DNA of 33,275 bases from a virus. The number at the start of each line of letters is the position of its first letter. The stretch's first letter is position 1. The position numbers and the translations under genes are program-made. The notes under the pieces are model-generated. The model saw nothing but the letters and a program-made list of their open reading frames with translations. It was not told the DNA's origin and did no database searches. This document shows, one piece after another, positions 28,934 through 33,275 of the stretch. The DNA lies in IMG/VR virus record IMGVR_UViG_3300006921_000005, positions 1 to 33,275 of that record; one strand, written 5' to 3'.

Positions 28934-29404
28934 CTACCTTTTTATATTGGTTGCGCCTGTGTACCCTGCTGGTACTAAACGACATCTGCAATGCCCTCTA
29001 CATACCGACCAGCCACTTCGGGGCGTTCCTATGTTTAAAAATAAATCCATCGTGCCTTCACGACCCTCACGAGATAAACAATCTGGGCAAGTACCACTAC
29101 CCACCGTTACCCACTTAAATTTTTTAACTCCTTCTTTTTCATACAGTTTAAACCCGCCTGTCGTACTGGCTAGCCCTAAACTATCTTTTACTACATTTTT
29201 TAGCCCAGAAGTTAATGACCCAAAAACCCGACCCCCTTGATTTAAGTCCGCTAGCAATACTGCTTGTATCGTACCCTCTGTTGCACCACCCGCCGTTAAA
29301 GTATTGATGACTGTGTTAATTTCTATTACTGCTTTACTAGCTTCTGCAACTACCATCGCTTCAATCATAATACTCATATCATCGTAGTTATCTATTGCAG
29401 GCAT
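28934..29404 (-). CDS. Mu F-like minor head protein
   Basis: At 156 residues it is a short member of the SPP1 gp7/Mu gpF head morphogenesis group, here mostly the C-terminal domain. The diagnostic segment is V-T-V-G-S-G-T-C-P-D-C-L-S-R-E-G (about 96-110), then P-R-S-G-W-S-V-C-R-G-H-C-R-C-R-L-V-P, where the cysteines and H hold a metal. In relatives these proteins enter the head with the portal and aid DNA ejection. It overlaps the upstream Mu G-like gene by TAATG. The N-terminal half (A-I-D-N-Y-D-D-M-S-I-M-I-E-A-M-V-V) is short compared with the usual family length, so this may be a minimal form. Confidence 0.7.
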   Translation of the reverse strand: MPAIDNYDDMSIMIEAMVVAEASKAVIEINTVINTLTAGGATEGTIQAVLLADLNQGGRVFGSLTSGLKNVVKDSLGLASTTGGFKLYEKEGVKKFKWVTVGSGTCPDCLSREGREGTMDLFLNIGTPRSGWSVCRGHCRCRLVPAGYTGATNIKR

Positions 29405-29841
29405 TATCTTAATGCTTCCTGTATGTGTAGCAGGGCGAGTTTACTAGCTTTTTTATCCATACGTTTACTGTACCCGAACCATTCACGCTGGGGCATCCCA
29501 CCTATACCCTCATTATGTACTATACTAGGCACAGCTCTATCCCTCTTGTTTATCGATACAGTCGCCCGTAAATTATCATCGGTTGCCTTCTTTTTAACGT
29601 ACACGTTTTTCATCTTATGTTTATCCATTAATGGTTTACTGGGTGTAGCACTTCCTGTTTTCTTTTTACGCTTAACGGTGGCTGGTTTAAGTCGTTTAAA
29701 CTTTGTGCCACTAACATCTACGCCCTGCTGTAGCCCATCCTGTATATCCTGTACGGTTGCGTCAGCAATATCATTAATTAAATCTTTTAGGTTTAAGTTC
29801 TTATTTAACTTAAATATTTCTTTTTTCTTCAGTTTTACCAT
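29404..29841 (-). CDS. Mu G-like virion morphogenesis protein
   Basis: The 145 residues contain the motif (V-D-V-S-G-T-K-F-K-R-L-K-P-A-T-V-K-R-K-K-K, then K-P-L-M-D-K-H-K-M-K-N, and P-Q-R-E-W-F-G-Y-S) of phage virion morphogenesis (Mu gpG) proteins, which work in tail or head completion. It is rich in lysine and probably binds DNA or the portal ring. The ATG at 29841 overlaps the previous gene by 32 bases. A GTTTAAAC copy at 29694-29701 is encoded as F-K. The location in the head module, with the Mu F-like gene next to it, agrees. Confidence 0.7.
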   Translation of the reverse strand: MVKLKKKEIFKLNKNLNLKDLINDIADATVQDIQDGLQQGVDVSGTKFKRLKPATVKRKKKTGSATPSKPLMDKHKMKNVYVKKKATDDNLRATVSINKRDRAVPSIVHNEGIGGMPQREWFGYSKRMDKKASKLALLHIQEALR

Positions 29842-30076
29842 ATTTTTTTAATATGCCTTTAGCTTCCTGTTCACCTATTTTAATTGCCTTTTTTAATTCT
29901 GGTACGTGGCTTTCATAGTATTGCCGTGCTATAGATTCTAAATACTGTTGGGGGTTTTCTAGTAATTTTTTTAAATCGATTACTTTTATAATTTCCTCAG
30001 AGCTTTTATCTATCTTCTCTTTTAAGCTATCCAGTTTATCGTGATAGCCGTCTATAATCTCTTGCCCTGTTGCCAT
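29810..30076 (-). CDS. Unknown head-module protein, helical (88 residues)
   Basis: The protein is mostly charged helix (D-S-L-K-E-K-I-D-K-S-S-E-E-I-I-K-V-I-D-L-K-K-L, then Y-L-E-S-I-A-R-Q-Y-Y-E-S). The start is in a TAATG overlap with the membrane protein gene before it. No family is recognised; a role in capsid assembly or DNA packaging is likely from its place between portal and morphogenesis genes. Confidence 0.55.
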   Translation of the reverse strand: MATGQEIIDGYHDKLDSLKEKIDKSSEEIIKVIDLKKLLENPQQYLESIARQYYESHVPELKKAIKIGEQEAKGILKKYGKTEEKRNI

Positions 30077-30408
30077 TACTTTTTGCCCTTACCCCAGCTA
30101 AAAGGATTTAAATTAATTCCTAATTCTTGTTCTATCCATACATTTTGTTCTTGCATTTGTGCTTCTAGTTGTTCTATGTGCTTTGCTTCTTGTATGGCTC
30201 GTTCTTCCTCAAATATTGCTATATCTTCTAGGGCTATAGTCATATTTCGCTCTAGCTCTTGTATTCTACCCTCGTACTGCCAAAAGGTATAGACTAAAAG
30301 GGCTGTTCCTGCTAGAATTTGTAGCAACCACTTGAAGTTAATCGTAATTGCCATCGAATCGCCTATTACTTCACCCTTATACGAACGTGCGCCGTTATTT
30401 TCTGCCAC
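30076..30408 (-). CDS. Membrane and coiled-coil protein (110 residues, GTG start)
   Basis: A GTG at 30408 is the best start in the available space; an internal ATG at 30354 would give 92 residues, M-A-I-T-I-N-F-K-W-L, and may be the true start. A membrane helix (L-L-Q-I-L-A-G-T-A-L-L-V-Y-T-F-W) is followed by a long coil (Y-E-G-R-I-Q-E-L-E-R-N-M, then E-A-K-H-I-E-Q-L-E-A-Q-M-Q-E-Q). A holin, spanin or virion ejection protein is possible. It is the third protein of this single-helix-plus-coil form in the late region. It overlaps the basic peptide gene at its 5' end. Confidence 0.5.
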   Translation of the reverse strand: MAENNGARSYKGEVIGDSMAITINFKWLLQILAGTALLVYTFWQYEGRIQELERNMTIALEDIAIFEEERAIQEAKHIEQLEAQMQEQNVWIEQELGINLNPFSWGKGKK

Positions 30409-30493
30409 GACGCTTATTCATTTTACTTTTTCGTTTAGACTGGGTGTACGCATTACTACTTTTCTTTTTACCTGTACGCTTATTGTATGGCAT
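30395..30493 (-). CDS. Very basic peptide overlapping the portal gene end (32 residues)
   Basis: The ATG at 30493 lies 14 bases inside the end of the portal gene, and the frame stops at 30395. The product has 15 Lys/Arg (M-P-Y-N-K-R-T-G-K-K-K-S-S, then S-K-R-K-S-K-M-N-K-R-R-G-R-K) and is likely to bind DNA or RNA. It resembles the basic tails of portal-associated or internal virion peptides. GGGG lies about 12 bases upstream as a poor ribosome site. A gene is plausible because otherwise a gap of over 70 bases would occur. Confidence 0.4.
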   Translation of the reverse strand: MPYNKRTGKKKSSNAYTQSKRKSKMNKRRGRK

Positions 30494-31823
30494 CTGCACT
30501 TACCCCGCTATTAAGTTTAAACGCATTGTCCTCTGTATCAGACATATTTTTTACCTTGTTAGCACTACCACCACGTACCGATAAATATTCTTCAGCATCT
30601 TCACGGGAGGGGAAGCCGTCGGGGTCAGATTCCATAAGGTAATCAACCTTATCCTTTAAGCCATTGGCGAAAAGCCAATCCCAACGGGCTTGCTCTTGTT
30701 CGGGGGTTAGAGGAAACTCGACTTCTGCAAAATCGATACTAAAGTCTGAGTTTATAGGTGAGCCTAATGCTTCTGCTATGGCAACTTCTATAGCATAAAT
30801 CTCCCGCTCTGCTATTCTGTATTTCTCTACATCATCTTCACGCGATTCAATTAATTCTAGGTTTTCTATTTTTAGACTAACTCCCGATTTACTGCCATTA
30901 ATCCCATAATCGAAAGTAACGTGATGGTTTTGAAATATATGCTGTAACTGGAATTTTATACCATCTACAATGCTATTAATATCTATATTTGGGTTCAGAT
31001 TAGTCATACTACCTTCTTCGATGATAACTGCTTTATTTAGCCCTAATTCTATTTGGTTACTATCTACCCTGCCCTGTATAACAAACTGCCCACCTGCACT
31101 ACGAATATGGTGCTGTAACATTGTCATAGCTATATCTATTTGCCTATTTGCTGTTACTATATCTTTTGCCCCATCGTTCCAAAATTCATCAACTTGCGTA
31201 CTAGGTTGCAGGAATACAAAAGGCAATACCCCGTAAGGGTTTACCATATCTACATTATCTTCAGTTGGGTTATGAACAGCCCCATTACTGTCGAAAATAA
31301 AATGTTCATCCTTTGACCAAAATACATAACGATTATTGGATGAATCACTAGGGTCGTCGCCTATTTTATAAGCGATAGCAGTTGGGGTAATAGTATCAAT
31401 ATCATCACAAAATGCTACAAACTTAACTACTGGCATATACTGCATTAACCCATCGTAATCGGGGCAAATTTTTACAGCTATAGTTCCTAGTAAATTATGT
31501 AATCGCTCTATCTTTTTTAGTTGATAGTCTTTTGAATTAATAAAATCTACGTAACTGTCATTCTCTACTGTACGTATAGGTGCATTTTTGTACACCATAC
31601 TTATCCTATTAATTAAGCGTTGTGAAAAGTTTTGGGTATAAAGTGGTATCTCTTTTTGTAGGCTTCCTTTAAAATATTTAGCTATATATTTTTCAGTACC
31701 ATTATACTTATAGTAATCGATACACGCATCACGTTCGGAATGTTTTGATACGCCCCCCATTTTAGTTTCTAATTGGTCTAGTGTTGTTTTAATTGCGTCT
31801 GTTGTGCCATTATAATAAAACAT
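30480..31823 (-). CDS. Portal protein
   Basis: The 447 residues follow the SPP1 gp6-like portal pattern: an N-terminal helix-turn stretch (Y-T-Q-N-F-S-Q-R-L-I-N-R-I-S-M-V-Y), a beta-rich wing with V-N-P-Y-G-V-L-P-F-V-F-L-Q-P (about 190-210), the clip and long helix region with D-I-V-T-A-N-R-Q-I-D-I-A-M-T-M-L-Q-H-H, then S-G-V-S-L-K-I-E-N-L-E-L, and a C-terminal helix rich in acidic residues. It forms the dodecameric ring through which DNA is packed and leaves, and docks the terminase and later the tail. The ATG at 31823 is 10 bases after the terL stop. The length is normal for the family. The C-terminus overlaps the basic peptide gene. A GTTTAAAC lies at 30515-30522. Confidence 0.85.
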   Translation of the reverse strand: MFYYNGTTDAIKTTLDQLETKMGGVSKHSERDACIDYYKYNGTEKYIAKYFKGSLQKEIPLYTQNFSQRLINRISMVYKNAPIRTVENDSYVDFINSKDYQLKKIERLHNLLGTIAVKICPDYDGLMQYMPVVKFVAFCDDIDTITPTAIAYKIGDDPSDSSNNRYVFWSKDEHFIFDSNGAVHNPTEDNVDMVNPYGVLPFVFLQPSTQVDEFWNDGAKDIVTANRQIDIAMTMLQHHIRSAGGQFVIQGRVDSNQIELGLNKAVIIEEGSMTNLNPNIDINSIVDGIKFQLQHIFQNHHVTFDYGINGSKSGVSLKIENLELIESREDDVEKYRIAEREIYAIEVAIAEALGSPINSDFSIDFAEVEFPLTPEQEQARWDWLFANGLKDKVDYLMESDPDGFPSREDAEEYLSVRGGSANKVKNMSDTEDNAFKLNSGVSADAIQ

Positions 31824-31833
31824 ATTTTTCCTT

Positions 31834-33078
31834 TTACGCCATATAGGTTCGTGTTTGTGGTTTTCTTATAGGTAATTCAAAATCTATGCCATAGCGGTAG
31901 CCATCGCTGAAATGTGTTAAATCCTTATTACTTTTATCTATTTCGCGCGTTCCCTCTTTATTTACTACCTGCTCAAAATCTTTAATTAAACCCTTACATT
32001 TTGGGTTAATAATTGTAAAATCAAAACTTTTATTAACAGCATTAACGCTATCTGTTATGCTTGGGGCTTTAAGTTTAGCACGTAACTCTATGCCGTTTAA
32101 ACGTATTATATCGTGGTCTGATTTAGTAGAGTTTGTAGAACGGCTTTTCCCACTTGGGTCGGGATAGCATATAAATCTAGCTTTAGGGTATCGGCGTTTG
32201 CACTCGTCTATCATTCGTTGGGTCATTAGGTCGCCCGTATCTTGGTGTTTAATTTTAACTTCATCGAATACGACTACCTTTTCTTTTTCCCTGCCCGTCT
32301 TGAGTTGCCAAAGGCTGGCACACATCGGGAAGACGTTGAAGTCCAGCGATAAACGGACTGGTAGGTTTGGGTCATATACTGCGTTTTCGCTATTGTTTCT
32401 CTCTCTACTGTAACCATAGTAAGTAGCTCCATATTGCAAATTAACATAGTTGCCCATCATATAGGCTTCTATTAGTTTATCATCGTAATTAGCTTTAAGA
32501 CTATCTATAAACTCTTGGGGTAGAAATGGGTTATCCTCTGTTTTGCCCTGTATTAATTCATATTCGTCAGTTTTGCTTTCCCCCCAATGTTCATAGTGCC
32601 AGTTGAATCCTTCGGGCGTAGTGCTTGTCCAAGCAGATAAGTTTCTACCCTCACGTAAACGGCTTATTAGCATTTGCCAAGCCTTACCATCTTTAAGTAA
32701 CCCAGCTTCGTCTATTCCACCACCTGCTAGGTTTAGCCCTGCCCATCTGCGCCAATTCTCTGCGCTCCGTAATATGATATGGGCATAGCCACCACGCCAC
32801 TTAATTAAATAACGCATATCACTAGCTTTATACGTATAATCAAATTTCAAATCGTTTAAACACTTTTCCAATGTCGGCTGTAATACATCTCGTACCATAG
32901 GAAATACAGGTTCAGCTAGTAAGATAGTACCACCTATATTTTTACCACAATGAGCTAACGCACGTAGAACAAAAGCCACCGTTTTACCGCCACCATACCC
33001 CGTTACTAAACTGGGATATTTAGCTTTAGTTCTTATAAATTTATTTTGGTGGGGTAGTACGTTGAAATTAGTTTGCAT
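31834..33078 (-). CDS. terL: Terminase large subunit
   Basis: At 414 residues, this is the motor and nuclease that cuts and pumps DNA into the head. The ATPase has Walker A G-Y-G-G-G-K-T (27-33) and Walker B with G-G-G-I-D-E-A (119-125), and the coupling S-T-T-P-E-G segment. The nuclease domain has S-L-D-F-N (Asp246), Y-P-D-P-S (Asp307) and H-F-S-D-G-Y-R-Y (Asp392), the RNase H-fold acidic triad. The ATG at 33078 overlaps the terS end by 11 bases. The sequence is of the Terminase_6-like group; the packaging mode (cos or pac) cannot be read from it with certainty. The position before portal is canonical. Two GTTTAAAC sites (32095, 32854) are embedded as L-N. Confidence 0.95.
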   Translation of the reverse strand: MQTNFNVLPHQNKFIRTKAKYPSLVTGYGGGKTVAFVLRALAHCGKNIGGTILLAEPVFPMVRDVLQPTLEKCLNDLKFDYTYKASDMRYLIKWRGGYAHIILRSAENWRRWAGLNLAGGGIDEAGLLKDGKAWQMLISRLREGRNLSAWTSTTPEGFNWHYEHWGESKTDEYELIQGKTEDNPFLPQEFIDSLKANYDDKLIEAYMMGNYVNLQYGATYYGYSRERNNSENAVYDPNLPVRLSLDFNVFPMCASLWQLKTGREKEKVVVFDEVKIKHQDTGDLMTQRMIDECKRRYPKARFICYPDPSGKSRSTNSTKSDHDIIRLNGIELRAKLKAPSITDSVNAVNKSFDFTIINPKCKGLIKDFEQVVNKEGTREIDKSNKDLTHFSDGYRYGIDFELPIRKPQTRTYMA

Positions 33079-33275
33079 TGTCTGCCGTTACTATTTCAGT
33101 TACATCGAACCCGCTAGTTAATTCTGTTTCGTCTACCATAGGTATATCAGATTGCCCTAAATATTGTTTTCCTAACCAAATACACATAGGTACGCTTTTT
33201 TTAGCTAGATTAAACTGGTATCGTCTTAATGCTATTTTGCCTACTACTGAGTGCTTTTTATAGTAGTCCGCAAAA
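33068..33275 (-). CDS. terS: Terminase small subunit, C-terminal part (gene continues at the left edge)
   Basis: This is the rest of the small terminase, in frame with 1-266 when the ends are joined at the 123-base repeat (33153-33275 duplicates 1-123). The last 28 codons unique to this end give D-I-P-M-V-D-E-T-E-L-T-S-G-F and end A-D-N-A-N before TAA (33068-33070), overlapping the terL start by 11 bases. The acidic tail is the usual contact for the large subunit. The complete protein has 116 residues. Confidence 0.85.
   Translation of the reverse strand, partial: FADYYKKHSVVGKIALRRYQFNLAKKSVPMCIWLGKQYLGQSDIPMVDETELTSGFDVTEIVTADNAN
33153..33275. repeat. Terminal direct repeat, copy 2
   Basis: Identical to bases 1-123. 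See the left-end copy; the overlap closes the genome at 33,152 bp. Confidence 0.9.

Noticed and set aside
28737-28991. An 84-codon minus-strand frame
   Set aside because: It overlaps the holin-like and Mu F-like genes in another phase, with no family pattern and no ribosome site.
1-33275. Search for integrase, transposase, toxin-antitoxin or anti-CRISPR modules
   Set aside because: No protein here shows the needed motifs; small unknown early genes could be such functions but nothing in the sequence supports it.

Overview
The window is one complete, densely packed genome of a tailed phage, almost certainly a siphovirus: terminase, portal, head, tail-tube, tape-measure and tail-tip genes are present, and no contractile sheath gene is recognisable. 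Bases 1-123 are repeated exactly at 33153-33275, inside the small terminase gene. The contig therefore closes into a circle of 33,152 bp, and the gene cut by the window edges becomes whole on joining. I see no integrase, excisionase or lysogeny repressor module. Every convincing gene is on the minus strand. The DNA is AT-rich. Many genes have good Shine-Dalgarno sequences (AAGGA/AGGAG), which argues against a typical Bacteroidota host. Parts of the tail-tip protein (a dockerin-like end and a Cys-Asn-Tyr motif of a kind I associate with aquatic bacteria) suggest an aquatic source. The host cannot be fixed from sequence alone.

Read in the direction of transcription (high to low coordinates, around the circle), the layout is as follows. 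(1) A non-coding control region, about 9220-8570, holds a strong stem-loop with a T-run, a candidate -10 box and the first of two copies of a structured leader. (2) An early region, 8567-259, carries many small genes: a SprT-like metalloprotein, zinc-binding mini-proteins, tiny membrane proteins, a Rad52-type annealing protein, a SpoVG-like protein with an SSB-like acidic tail, a small HTH protein, a replication initiator with built-in iterons, several unknowns, a candidate PD-(D/E)XK nuclease, a RusA-like resolvase and a ParB-domain/DNA methyltransferase fusion. (3) The packaging and head region runs from terS across the junction through terL, portal, Mu G-like and Mu F-like morphogenesis genes, a holin-like gene, scaffold and major capsid protein, and ends at a clear terminator. 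(4) A lysis block follows (T4-type lysozyme and a membrane/coiled-coil pair), then fibre-like proteins, a connector, a tail terminator, the tube protein, the G/GT tail chaperones with a -1 frameshift site, the tape measure and a 1780-residue tail-tip protein ending in a dockerin-like module.

The most unusual signals are below gene level. The 8-bp palindrome GTTTAAAC occurs 19 times where about one is expected, and six copies lie in the little intergenic DNA there is. Six 11-bp iterons (a spacing that does not follow the codon period) lie beside four 9-bp AT-rich repeats inside the replication gene, arranged like the lambda O-gene origin. A roughly 85-nt leader is present twice, before two early genes, with compensatory base changes. 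A tRNA-like segment has an intact D, anticodon and T arm but no matching 5' acceptor strand.
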